Shown one piece after another: positions 1-6,959 of a stretch of DNA of 15,180 bases. This stretch comes from Acidobacteriota bacterium (GTDB lineage Bacteria; Acidobacteriota; Terriglobia; Terriglobales; Acidobacteriaceae): contig JAJZAL010000122.1 of assembly GCA_021799405.1 (NCBI GenBank), positions 1 to 15,180 on the forward strand. The letters run 5' to 3'. The stretch's first letter is position 1. Each line of letters opens with the position of its first letter. A program made the translations under genes and the position numbers. The notes under the pieces were generated by a model that was given only the letters and a program-made list of their open reading frames with translations, made no database searches and was not told where the DNA came from.

Positions 1-95
1 CTCTCCAATGCATCATGATCACCTTCCTGTGCTCTCAGGATCAGCGAAACCTCTTCAGTGGAATCATCGTTAGTGTGGCGCTGGAAAGTTTCCAT
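1..95 (-). CDS. ECF-family RNA polymerase sigma factor, N-terminal fragment (runs off the window)
   Basis: The minus strand from an ATG at 93-95 stays open to the window edge and gives 31 codons. After a variable, acidic start, residues 17-31 read SLILRAQEGDHDALE, which matches the beginning of sigma-70 region 2 in ECF sigma factors (consensus L-I-x-R-A-Q-x-G-D-x-x-A-F/L-E). Members of this family direct RNA polymerase to small regulons, often with an anti-sigma partner. A weak purine-rich stretch (TAGG) lies about 9 bases before the ATG. The rest of the gene is outside the window, so regions 2.4 and 4 cannot be checked. The call rests on a short but characteristic motif. Confidence 0.6.
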   Translation of the reverse strand, partial: METFQRHTNDDSTEEVSLILRAQEGDHDALE

Positions 96-435
96 AACGT
101 ATACCTATTAGGAGGTGCGAAGTAAAGAAATTGTTCGGAAAATAGATCGCTTTTTTTAAATGAACGAATGTTGGAACGGATTGGAACAGACCTGTCATCC
201 GATTAGACCGTGCTGGCCAATGCCAAGGGCATGAGCGTGCTCGCAGCGGCTCCAGCACCATTTTCTGCATAGTGATGCGGCGCATATGCCAGCAACAGTG
301 CAACACATTTTTTACACGATTTTCAGCATTGAAATCGAAGCTTGAAGTGCGGTATGCTGAGCTCGATTTTGCGAGGGCCACTTCCACTCCTTGCGATTCA
401 TGGCTGCCACGATCCGGCTGTGTCTCGCCATCCAC
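96..435. other. Intergenic stretch left of the insertion sequence; no convincing gene
   Basis: This is the upstream region of the leftward sigma-factor gene, cut off by the IS630 insertion. The minus strand is open for 121 codons from a GTG at 435, but its composition is not protein-like and it overlaps the sigma factor start, so it is not called. A 10-bp tandem direct repeat (TTGGAACGGA then TTGGAACAGA, 171-190) spans about two helical turns and could be a regulator site. A T7 run at 151-157 is also present. Nothing else stands out. Confidence 0.4.
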
Positions 436-437
436 TA

Positions 438-454
438 GTCCTGTGACCGCGTGA
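438..454 (+). repeat. IS630 left terminal inverted repeat
   Basis: GTCCTGTGACCGCGTGA pairs with the inverted right end at 1622-1638 with one mismatch, at the third base. The TA target duplication is immediately outside at 436-437. The last codons of the transposase reading frame run through this repeat. Confidence 0.9.
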
Positions 455-506
455 AGCGGTTTTTTCTGTAGTGAAACTTGCGGCGGGCTTTTGCGCGTGT
501 GAAGCG

Positions 507-1112
507 TCAGTGGATCAGGACCCGATGGCGGTTTATGGTTTCATTCCATGCGCCGGCTTCGCGCTCCAGGTCCTGCAGGGTTGGAATTCTGCGCTCTCCG
601 AGGCATTGGCGGCTGAACAAGCCGATTTCGATCTCGGCCTGGTTCAGCCAGCTGCCGTGCTTCGGAGTGTAATGCGGTGTGAACCGGTTCCAGATCCAAC
701 CGCCGATCTGCTCTCCGAAGGAATCCGTGAGCGCCTTGCGGGTGTGCGAACTCAGGTTATCCATGACCAGATGGATGGTCTTCGCTTTGGGATACTGGGA
801 GGCGATCTCCACCAGGAAGTCGGCGAACTGCGGTGAGGAGCGGTTCGGAGTGACTCGGGTGAAGTGCCGCCCCGCTTTCGGTTCCACGCCGCAGAACACG
901 TTGGCCGTTCCTTCCCGCCTGTATTCCGAGTCGCGCCGGGCGATCCGCCCCGGTCGTGCGGGCCGAGGCGGACGAACATCGGCATGCAGCACCACCGGCT
1001 TCTCATCCACGCAAACCACTGGCTCCTCTTCGCAATGCGGCTGCTCGTACACGGCCAGCACATCTTCCATGCACGCGATGTATTCCTCATCCAGCTCGGC
1101 GATGCACCACAT
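507..1112 (-). CDS. IS630 family transposase, C-terminal DDE catalytic part
   Basis: This 201-codon frame from ATG 1110-1112 overlaps the N-terminal frame by 26 bases. It carries the whole catalytic core: VCVDEKP (first Asp, residue 36), LVMDNLSSH (second Asp, residue 118) and GSWLNQAEIEI (Glu, about residue 160), the standard IS630 signatures. The start MWCIAELDEEYIACMEDVL is normally an internal segment of a single transposase. The frame ends at TGA 507-509 in ..RVLIH*, exactly where the family has the Trp of its conserved terminal W-R-F-T motif. Beyond the TGA the same frame continues RFTRAKARRKFHYRKNRF.. for 23 codons to a TAG at 435-437, so TGG to TGA is the likely change. The full protein would be about 376 residues. 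Confidence 0.88.
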   Translation of the reverse strand: MWCIAELDEEYIACMEDVLAVYEQPHCEEEPVVCVDEKPVVLHADVRPPRPARPGRIARRDSEYRREGTANVFCGVEPKAGRHFTRVTPNRSSPQFADFLVEIASQYPKAKTIHLVMDNLSSHTRKALTDSFGEQIGGWIWNRFTPHYTPKHGSWLNQAEIEIGLFSRQCLGERRIPTLQDLEREAGAWNETINRHRVLIH

Positions 1113-1566
1113 TTTTTTTCCGCCAAGGCTTCAGATCATGACTTTGAAGCAGGACGCGGATGGTTTCCCGTCCCACTGCCGGCGTCAGTTTTCGCTTCAC
1201 CGCCTCTTCGGCAATCAGTCGCACTGTCCAGCGTGCCCGCCCCTCCGGCGGGGGGCCACACACCATCGCAATGATCCGCTGGCTCTGCCGGGAGTCCAGC
1301 GCCCGCTGCTTGCCAGGACGCGGCTTCTCATGCAGTGCTGATTCCAGGCCTTCTTCCTCATGGCGGCGGGCGATGGCCCGCACCGTCTTGGGCGCCATAC
1401 CCACGTTCCGCCCTACCTGCGCTGCCTTCTGTCCCTGATTAAGCTGCCACAGGATCAATGCCCGCCTCAGTACTCGCGCAGACTCCCGCCCCCGGCCCAG
1501 CATACTGGCTATCTGCCGCTGGTCCCGCCTACCAAGACACACATGCACTCGATGGTATTTCTGCAT
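1087..1566 (-). CDS. IS630 family transposase, N-terminal DNA-binding part (frame interrupted)
   Basis: This 159-codon frame starts at ATG 1564-1566. It holds the paired helix-turn-helix DNA-binding region of an IS630 transposase: a first HTH around residues 40-75 (AAQVGRNVGMAPKTVRAIARR) and a winged-helix-like region around residues 88-145. The family landmark LKPWRKK is at about residues 145-151. Directly after it comes an A8 run (minus strand; T8 on the plus strand at 1112-1119). The frame there goes on as NVVHRRAG and stops, whereas the expected continuation KMWC lies in the other frame. With seven A residues the two frames would join perfectly. This half alone lacks all DDE residues. It may be an inactivating one-base insertion or a slippage site; sequence alone cannot decide. 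Confidence 0.85.
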   Translation of the reverse strand: MQKYHRVHVCLGRRDQRQIASMLGRGRESARVLRRALILWQLNQGQKAAQVGRNVGMAPKTVRAIARRHEEEGLESALHEKPRPGKQRALDSRQSQRIIAMVCGPPPEGRARWTVRLIAEEAVKRKLTPAVGRETIRVLLQSHDLKPWRKKNVVHRRAG

Positions 1567-1621
1567 GGACCCAGGTTCAGACTATTTCCAGCCTCGGCCA
1601 AGTACCTCCTGAGGTACACCA

Positions 1622-1638
1622 TCACGCGGTCACAGTAC
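1622..1638 (-). repeat. IS630 right terminal inverted repeat
   Basis: Read on the minus strand from 1638 this is GTACTGTGACCGCGTGA, matching the left end at 16 of 17 positions. It is flanked outside by TA at 1639-1640. Confidence 0.9.
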
Positions 1639-1640
1639 TA

Positions 1641-2229
1641 GTGCCTACAGCTGACTTCATTCAGTGAAGCTTTTGTAGTCGAATATGTCGTGGCGGCCCA
1701 GACATGCGTTTGCGCCAAATCTCTAGTGCCGTATCGACAGCCCTCCGCTGGCAGGAATTCCTCGATCCGGGTCCTGCCAAGTTGACGAGAAACGGCCGAC
1801 ACGGCCTATTGGTTTCAGGATAGAAGGGCGGCTGCGGCACAAGAACGCGTAGGCGACTCTACGGACACATGGAACCGGAGACGGCTCTCCGGGTTACACA
1901 GTCCGGCATGGACACAGCCCAGTTGATTTCCTAGATCGATTCCGAGATATTCCGTCTCCCAGAAGCCCGCGCGCTTTTGGCCTGCGGCACGCAGTCAACC
2001 ACGCAAAGCCACGCAGAGGCAAGCGCATCCTGAGCGCCGACGTAAGCGGCAGGATCACTGCAGCACAGTGGAAATGCTGGGCGAAGCAGAAGGCTGCAGC
2101 AAAGAAGACTTCCTGATCGATCTTCACTTTGGGCGTCCGCCCACCCGCCCCAATTTGCACCTGTTGCCTTCCCAATGGGAGTGTGCAATCATTCTCCTGT
2201 TGGTAGGCCAAATGAGAGGAGCGGTGGCG
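1641..2229. other. 589-bp gene-free stretch between the insertion sequence and the padR gene
   Basis: No reading frame on either strand resembles a known family. The minus-strand frame crossing 1894-2322 is arginine-rich, has no recognisable motif and overlaps padR, so it is not called. The stretch contains one copy (1836-1882) of a short diverged motif also seen near 5322 and 9331, with an internal CGTAG/CTACG inverted repeat (1847-1862). The last 70 bases contain the likely padR promoter. It may be decayed coding DNA beside the mobile element. Confidence 0.4.
2164..2192 (+). promoter_or_regulatory. Possible promoter of the padR-ADOP operon
   Basis: TTGCCT (2164-2169) and AATCAT (2187-2192) are 17 bases apart. 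Each matches its sigma-70 consensus at four of six positions, and they lie about 38 bases upstream of the padR ATG. The spacer contains a small palindrome, TCCCAATGGGA (2170-2180), which could be an autoregulatory operator since PadR proteins commonly repress their own operon. The match is weak and untested. Confidence 0.25.
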
Positions 2230-2589
2230 ATGCCGAGTTTGTCGAAACAAAAAAAGGACGTGCAGCAGGGCACGCTGGCGCTGATGGTGCTGAAGACGCT
2301 CGATGTGCTCGGGCCGCAGCACGGTTACGGCATTGCGCGGCGGATCGAGCAGATCAGCGGCGATCTGCTTTCCGTGAACCAGGGAACTCTCTATCCGGTG
2401 CTGCTTCGGTTGGAGCAGGAGGGCGCCGTCAAGTCGGACTGGGGGCCTTCCGAAAACAACCGTCGCGCGCGCTTTTATCGGCTGACCCGAGCGGGGCGCA
2501 AACTTCTGGAATCCGAGAAGCGCGAGTGGGAGCAGACAGCCGCGATCATCGCTCGGTTCTTTGAAGTCAAGGCGGAGGACCTGGCATGA
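2230..2589 (+). CDS. PadR family transcriptional regulator
   Basis: A 119-residue protein with a PadR-type winged helix. Residues about 11-85 show the family pattern: GTLALMVLKTL, then GPQHGYGIARRIEQ, then VNQGTLYPVLLRLEQEGAVKSDW, followed by RARFYRLTRAGRKLL. The C-terminal tail (WEQTAAIIARFF) is the short helix typical of subfamily-2 PadR proteins that dimerise and repress transporter or stress genes. The start at 2230 is chosen because AGAGGAG (2215-2221) lies 8 bases upstream; an in-frame ATG at 2212 lacks such a site. The stop TGA (2587-2589) overlaps the ATG of the next gene as ATGA, indicating translational coupling. In Acidobacteria this regulator type regularly precedes ADOP permeases, so it probably controls its own operon. 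Confidence 0.9.
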   Translation: MPSLSKQKKDVQQGTLALMVLKTLDVLGPQHGYGIARRIEQISGDLLSVNQGTLYPVLLRLEQEGAVKSDWGPSENNRRARFYRLTRAGRKLLESEKREWEQTAAIIARFFEVKAEDLA

Positions 2590-5222
2590 GGTCTCTCCAT
2601 CGATTCCTGATCCGTCTCCGCAATCTTGTCACTGGCCAGCGCGGCGATGCACGGCTGCGCGAAGAGATGGAAGACTACGTGGCGCGCGAGACGGAAGCCA
2701 ATATACAGGCCGGAATGAGGGAGGAGGAGGCGCGGCGGCAGGCGCGGATGAAGCTTGGCGCTGCGGAGGCGATCCGGGAGCAGTACCACGCAGAGGAGGG
2801 ATTGCCCATACTGGAATGCCTGGTCCAGGACACACGATTCTCGCTGCGGCAGATGAGACGCGCACCGGGATTTGCGTTGATGGTGGTGCTGACGATGGCA
2901 CTGGGGATCGCGGCGACGACGACGATGTTCACGGTGGTGTATTCGACGCTGCTCAGGAACTTGCCTTATCCACAGTCGAAGAGGATTATCGCGATTCACG
3001 ACACGCGGATTACAGGGCGATCGGCCGGTGGGCTGATGACGGGTCCGCGATTCTACGACATTGAGGAGCGAAACCGGAGCTTCTCCAGTCTGGCGTACTT
3101 TTACTTCAACGAGAGCACCCTGATTGTGGGAAAGAAGTTGCCCACCCACGTGAATGCAGCGGTAGTGAATGCAGGATTCTGGAATGTCTTTGACACTGCG
3201 CCGATGCTGGGACGCATACTCGATGCGAAGGACGACGTGCCGCATGCACCGCTGACCGTGGTGTTGAGTTATCCGGGGTGGCAGCGGCTTTTCGGAGGCG
3301 ATCCGAACGTAATCGGTGAACAGGTGACGCTGGATCAGCAGACGGCAACGATTGTGGGCGTGATGCCTCGAGATTTTTCTGCGCCGGCAGGCGTGGACTT
3401 TTGGCGCGCGTCGCAGCTTGGTCCGAATAGCTGGGGCAGTTATCGGGGCGACGGACTGCGGGACTGGAATGTATTTGGGAGGTTGCGGCCGGGTGTAACT
3501 CCGGCGCAGGCTCAGGCCGATCTGGAGCGGATCGGGGAGCAACTCAGGAGGGAGTATCCGTCGAGCGACGGCGCGTGGCGGTTCACCAGCGAGACGCTGC
3601 GCGAGGACCTGTACGGTCCCGTGCAACCGGCATTGGTGACCTTGCAGATCGCGTCGGCGCTGCTGCTGCTGATCGCTTGCATCAATGTGGCCAACTTGCT
3701 CTTGTCTCGCGCGACGGCTCGGCAGCGGGAGGTTGCGCTGCGGCGGGCGCTGGGTGCGTCGCGACGGCGCGTGGCTTTTCAGTTATTGGTGGAGAGCGGG
3801 CTGCTCGGGTTGGCAGGTGGCGGTGCGGGAATCCTCTTGGCATTTGCGCTCACGCGTACTGCCGCTACCAGCCTGCCGGGGATTCTGGGGAGGCCGGGCA
3901 CGATCCACATGAACGGGATTGTGATTGGGATCGCTCTACTGATTTCGCTGGCGACTGGAATCGTGTTCGGAGTGGCTCCGGTGCTGGAAACACGGAAGGT
4001 GCAGTTGCATTCGGCGCTCAAGAAAGGTGAGGCGCGCCTCGGAGGATCGTCGGGTAACCGGTTGCGCAGCGTCCTGGTGGGGACGCAGGTAGGTCTGTCT
4101 CTGGTGCTGCTGGTGGGTGCCTCGCTGCTGGCGGAGTCGATGTGGAACTTGATGAAGCAGCCACTGGGATTTAAGCCGAAACACCTGCTGACGTTTCGGC
4201 TGGTACTGCCGTTTAGCACGAAGCCGGCAGTGGCACGCAATTTCTACAATGACGTGCAACAACGAATTGAAAATCTCCCAGGAGTAGAGGCTGCGGGGCA
4301 GATCAATGCGCCGCCGATGATGGACTTTCATTTGCTCGCCAGATACGATGCCGACTGGCTGCCGCAGGTTCCCAATCAGCCGGCAATCAGCGCGGAGACC
4401 CGCAGTATCGCCGGGAATTTGCTGGCGGCAATGGGGACACCGCTGGTGGCGGGGAGAGCGTTTACGGCGGAGGATCAGGTTTCGACACTGCCCCCGGTAC
4501 TGGTGAACGAGGCCCTGGTGCGGGAGTTTCTGCCGAAGGGAAACCCAATCGGACATCACCTGCTTCAGAATGGACGGGCGCACGAGATCATTGGGGTGGT
4601 TGCCGATGTGCGAGGGGTCACGGGAGCGATCGCGGCGGAGCCTGGACCGGTTGTCTACTGGCCTGCGAATGCCAATGGCAGTTGGCATCGCTACTTTCTG
4701 GTGCGGACGACTGTGCCGCCGGAACGACTCGTAAAGTCGATCCGCGAGCAGGTTTACCAGGCGGACCCGCGCGAGTCGGTAGGCCGGATCGAGACGATGG
4801 ATCAGCTACTCAGCGATGCTGTGGCGCAACCACGGCTGAACGCAGCGGTATTTGCGTCCTTTGCCGGGATCGCATTGCTGCTGGCCTGCGTTGGAATTTA
4901 TGGAGTGGTATCGTATTTTGCCGCGCAGCGCAGGCAAGAGATTGGCGTCCGGATGGCACTCGGAGCGACGCGAGGTGACATTACACGAATATTCGTGTGG
5001 CGGGCGATGGTCCCGGCAGCGATAGGCCTGGCGACCGGTACTGTGGTCTCGCTGGCGGCGAACAGGCTGTTACGCAGTCAGCTATACGGGGTGCAACCGG
5101 ATGATCTGCGGCTTTACCTTGCATCCCTGCTGGTCCTGCTGGCGCCCCTGCTGGTGGCTACCCTCAGGCCGGCGATACGCGCAGGCAAGACAGAGCCGAT
5201 GGAAGCGTTGAGAACGGAATGA
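2586..5222 (+). CDS. ADOP: acidobacterial duplicated orphan permease (MacB/FtsX-type ABC transporter permease)
   Basis: An 878-residue membrane protein built as two MacB-like permease halves. Residues 1-75 form the charged N-terminal prefix domain of this family. Predicted membrane segments lie near 95-119, 348-372, 400-422, 443-465, 496-516, 752-778, 805-826 and 843-861. Two large extracytoplasmic MacB-core regions (about 120-347 and 517-750) lie between them. Each half has the FtsX signature: RQREVALRRALGASRRRV (379-396) and RRQEIGVRMALGATRGDI (782-799). Family members lack an adjacent ATPase, hence 'orphan', and none is present here. By analogy with MacB they may transmit ATP-driven conformational change for peptide or antibiotic efflux rather than form a channel; the substrate is unknown. 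Translation is coupled to padR by the ATGA overlap. The protein is full length with no frame damage. Confidence 0.93.
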   Translation: MRSLHRFLIRLRNLVTGQRGDARLREEMEDYVARETEANIQAGMREEEARRQARMKLGAAEAIREQYHAEEGLPILECLVQDTRFSLRQMRRAPGFALMVVLTMALGIAATTTMFTVVYSTLLRNLPYPQSKRIIAIHDTRITGRSAGGLMTGPRFYDIEERNRSFSSLAYFYFNESTLIVGKKLPTHVNAAVVNAGFWNVFDTAPMLGRILDAKDDVPHAPLTVVLSYPGWQRLFGGDPNVIGEQVTLDQQTATIVGVMPRDFSAPAGVDFWRASQLGPNSWGSYRGDGLRDWNVFGRLRPGVTPAQAQADLERIGEQLRREYPSSDGAWRFTSETLREDLYGPVQPALVTLQIASALLLLIACINVANLLLSRATARQREVALRRALGASRRRVAFQLLVESGLLGLAGGGAGILLAFALTRTAATSLPGILGRPGTIHMNGIVIGIALLISLATGIVFGVAPVLETRKVQLHSALKKGEARLGGSSGNRLRSVLVGTQVGLSLVLLVGASLLAESMWNLMKQPLGFKPKHLLTFRLVLPFSTKPAVARNFYNDVQQRIENLPGVEAAGQINAPPMMDFHLLARYDADWLPQVPNQPAISAETRSIAGNLLAAMGTPLVAGRAFTAEDQVSTLPPVLVNEALVREFLPKGNPIGHHLLQNGRAHEIIGVVADVRGVTGAIAAEPGPVVYWPANANGSWHRYFLVRTTVPPERLVKSIREQVYQADPRESVGRIETMDQLLSDAVAQPRLNAAVFASFAGIALLLACVGIYGVVSYFAAQRRQEIGVRMALGATRGDITRIFVWRAMVPAAIGLATGTVVSLAANRLLRSQLYGVQPDDLRLYLASLLVLLAPLLVATLRPAIRAGKTEPMEALRTE

Positions 5223-5414
5223 ATGCAGGGTCATCGCATGAAGGATCTAAAACGGAGGGGCGCTCGCATCCGTAACCCGGTGACGAGACAGCACCACGAT
5301 GTACGGGGCCTAATCGGGGCAGGCTCAAGTCACCATAGACGACTATGCGTCAAGGTTGAGTGCGGAGCACTGACCGGTTTGCGGGTACAAATCACGCGAA
5401 TCTTACGACGGGTG
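5223..5414. other. Intergenic stretch after the ADOP gene; no convincing gene
   Basis: The plus strand is open from 5223 to 5441 (72 codons, arginine-rich), but with no recognisable motif and no ribosome-binding site it is not called. The stretch contains copy C (5322-5366) of a short diverged motif shared with 1836-1882 and 9331-9378. No hairpin with a T-run terminator was seen after the ADOP stop. Confidence 0.35.
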
Positions 5415-5442
5415 TTGCCGCCAACGCGAAGACCGTTATGAT
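5415..5442 (+). promoter_or_regulatory. Predicted leaderless promoter of the AbiV-like gene
   Basis: TTGCCG (5415-5420) and TATGAT (5437-5442) are 16 bases apart, matching sigma-70 consensus at 4/6 and 5/6. The -10 box ends only 8 bases before the A of the ATG at 5451, so transcription should start at or within about one base of the start codon. There is no Shine-Dalgarno sequence in that gap, which supports a leaderless mRNA. Confidence 0.5.
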
Positions 5443-5450
5443 AACCCTGT

Positions 5451-6395
5451 ATGAAATGTGGCGATTGTGGCGTCGCAAACAACGAAGGCGACCGTTATTG
5501 CTCACAATGCGGGGCGTACTTAGCAGTTGAACCCGGACCAGCGCACAGGGAGCTTCTGCAGCTCTCTCAAGCGAATTTCCTAATTACCGTTGCATCTGGA
5601 CTCTCCCTGATCTGGGAGAATGCCTCCGGTCTATGGGCAGAGGCGGCAGAAATGTCGCAGCTTGGTGCTCGCCGTGGCGTTTGTATTTTGCAGGGATTTG
5701 CAGAGGAAGAAGCGGCCAAGGCTCTGATTTTGCTCGACGCCATTCGTTGTCCTGCATCCTTTGCTGATAAGTTTACCAACCTAGTGAAACAGATCGACCA
5801 GCATGTCGGAAAAGGCATTTACGCACGGTACTACGGAACATCTCCAGGCGATATGACCGAAGTCAAAAGGATCGTAGACTCCGAGCGTAAGGGCTTCTAT
5901 CGCGAGGGGGAATACGGGGAGTTCATTCTTCCAAACCAGATCAAGGCTAATCGCGAATCGATGCTCTATGTGAGTTATGTTCGCAACGACGACGGAACGC
6001 GTGGATGGCATGCACCGCGTGCGCCCTTCGAATTTGAAGGGCGCATTTATCCAGCTACGATCCGTGTCTTGGACGCCCTTCACGCCGCAGGGGTCTTCGA
6101 AGTTGAAGCCCTGAAAGTCTTCCGAGACTACTGGCAAGAACTTCCGTTCGCCGACGTCGGAACTGATCCGCAATCTGCTGCGTTGGATACGTTAGTCAAT
6201 TGGACAAAGTTGACCGATCTCAACTTTGGAATGCTGAAGAGGTTGGATCAACAGAATCTGCTCTTGCCCACTGCTACGGTCGAACACCAAAATACGATAA
6301 TTCGCGAGCTACTGTTTCCGCTCTATCCGTTTGACCTGAACATCACCAGGAATTTCCGTGACCTGCCACCGCCTGATTCGCCGTACTCCTATTAA
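5451..6395 (+). CDS. Zinc-ribbon + AbiV-like HEPN protein (candidate abortive-infection protein)
   Basis: A 314-residue protein starting with a short zinc ribbon: Cys3, Cys6, Cys17 and Cys20 as CxxC-x10-CxxC. Residues about 35-150 resemble the AbiV HEPN domain: a helix with EEEAAKALILL (Glu85, Glu86 and Lys90 in the E-E-x-x-K-A pattern), then about 30 residues later QHVGK (His118, Lys121), matching the H-x-x-K of that family. The C-terminal half (about 190-314) is not recognised. AbiV of Lactococcus acts in phage abortive infection, and HEPN domains are often RNases. The ribbon may bind nucleic acid or a partner. No ribosome-binding site precedes the ATG, but a good -10 box ends 8 bases upstream, suggesting leaderless expression. 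No obvious partner is adjacent. Family placement is from motif pattern only. Confidence 0.65.
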   Translation: MKCGDCGVANNEGDRYCSQCGAYLAVEPGPAHRELLQLSQANFLITVASGLSLIWENASGLWAEAAEMSQLGARRGVCILQGFAEEEAAKALILLDAIRCPASFADKFTNLVKQIDQHVGKGIYARYYGTSPGDMTEVKRIVDSERKGFYREGEYGEFILPNQIKANRESMLYVSYVRNDDGTRGWHAPRAPFEFEGRIYPATIRVLDALHAAGVFEVEALKVFRDYWQELPFADVGTDPQSAALDTLVNWTKLTDLNFGMLKRLDQQNLLLPTATVEHQNTIIRELLFPLYPFDLNITRNFRDLPPPDSPYSY

Positions 6396-6479
6396 TTCTC
6401 TGAAAAAGGTGGGCACGACGACGAGAAAGGTATCGAAATGGATCCCGCGGAACTAGGAACCGAATGGCCCAATGTGGGA

Positions 6480-6790
6480 AGGGTTGTGTGGCTCGCGGGC
6501 GGCCTCACCGCATACAACAATCCAGGCCCTGACGTTGAGGTGTGTGTCCTTCCGCATCGGACACAGCGGCCCCGGCGAATCCCGATCCAGTCGTGATACT
6601 CGTCGTGCGCCTGCTTGCGCCGTCGTCCGTGACCGATGATCGAATCCTGCCCGCAAACCGGGCAGCGGCGTATGATGATCTCGTCCGAGTCTTCGGCCCA
6701 GTCGGCGGCAAGCCGCTGCACAGGGATCGATACTGGGACAAAGAGGATCGTAACCTCACACGGGTCCCGTTCCCTGCGCTGATCCGCCAA
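6480..6790 (-). pseudogene. Remnant of a DUF6431-type zinc-ribbon (transposase-like) protein
   Basis: Reading left from a TTG at 6788-6790 (AGGAGG-like site at 6815-6821), the frame gives a recognisable start: PVSIPVQRLAADWAEDSDE, then RRCPVCGQDSIIGHGRRRKQ, then RRGRCVRCGR. The two CxxC pairs form a zinc ribbon as in DUF6431 proteins, which are transposase-associated and common in soil bacteria. The usual continuation T-F-T-x-L-P-x-W is broken: after CGRTHT the similarity moves to another frame (..VRAWIVV..) and then fades. The open frame itself runs on to 6392 with non-homologous sequence. I read this as a frameshifted, 3'-truncated relic. It is convergent with the AbiV-like gene. Confidence 0.6.
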
Positions 6791-6959
6791 GATGCTGGCA
6801 GGAAGCGGGGCCCCGCCTCCTGAAGAAATCCAACTGAAAGAAAAATATAACTTCTTACTGCCTGACTCGATTACATGGTTCAGCTTTTTGGCCGGTTATC
6901 TCCCTGAATGCGTCAATTGACCCATCGGGGATTGCTATGTCCGCAATGATTGTGGGCGA

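Larger units (their letters stand above)
436..1640 (-). mobile_element. IS630-family insertion sequence, complete, with TA target duplication
   Basis: The element proper is 438-1638 (1201 bp). Its ends are 17-bp inverted repeats: GTCCTGTGACCGCGTGA at 438-454, and GTACTGTGACCGCGTGA read inward from 1638 (16 of 17 match). Each end is bordered by TA (436-437 and 1639-1640), the duplication made by the IS630/Tc1/mariner group. Length, ends, TA duplication and the encoded DDE transposase agree. The ends are nearly intact while the transposase frame is interrupted twice, so the copy could probably still be mobilised in trans but perhaps not autonomously. Confidence 0.92.

Noticed and set aside
171..190. 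Tandem TTGGAAC repeat as an ECF promoter or CRISPR-like repeat
   Set aside because: There are only two 10-bp units, in the wrong orientation for the sigma-factor gene, and no matching -10 element.
70..435. 121-codon open frame on the minus strand left of the insertion sequence
   Set aside because: It starts at a GTG in flanking DNA, has no family motif, is Arg/His/Cys-rich, and overlaps the sigma factor start.
471..1341. Long plus-strand open frames across the IS630 element
   Set aside because: They are antisense to the transposase, whose DDE motifs are unmistakable on the minus strand.
1894..2322. 142-codon minus-strand frame upstream of and overlapping padR
   Set aside because: It has no recognisable domain, low-quality composition, and overlaps the start and coding region of padR.
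2475..3626. 383-codon minus-strand frame inside the ADOP gene
   Set aside because: It is Arg/His/Pro-rich, typical of the antisense of a high-GC gene; the sense strand encodes the full conserved permease.
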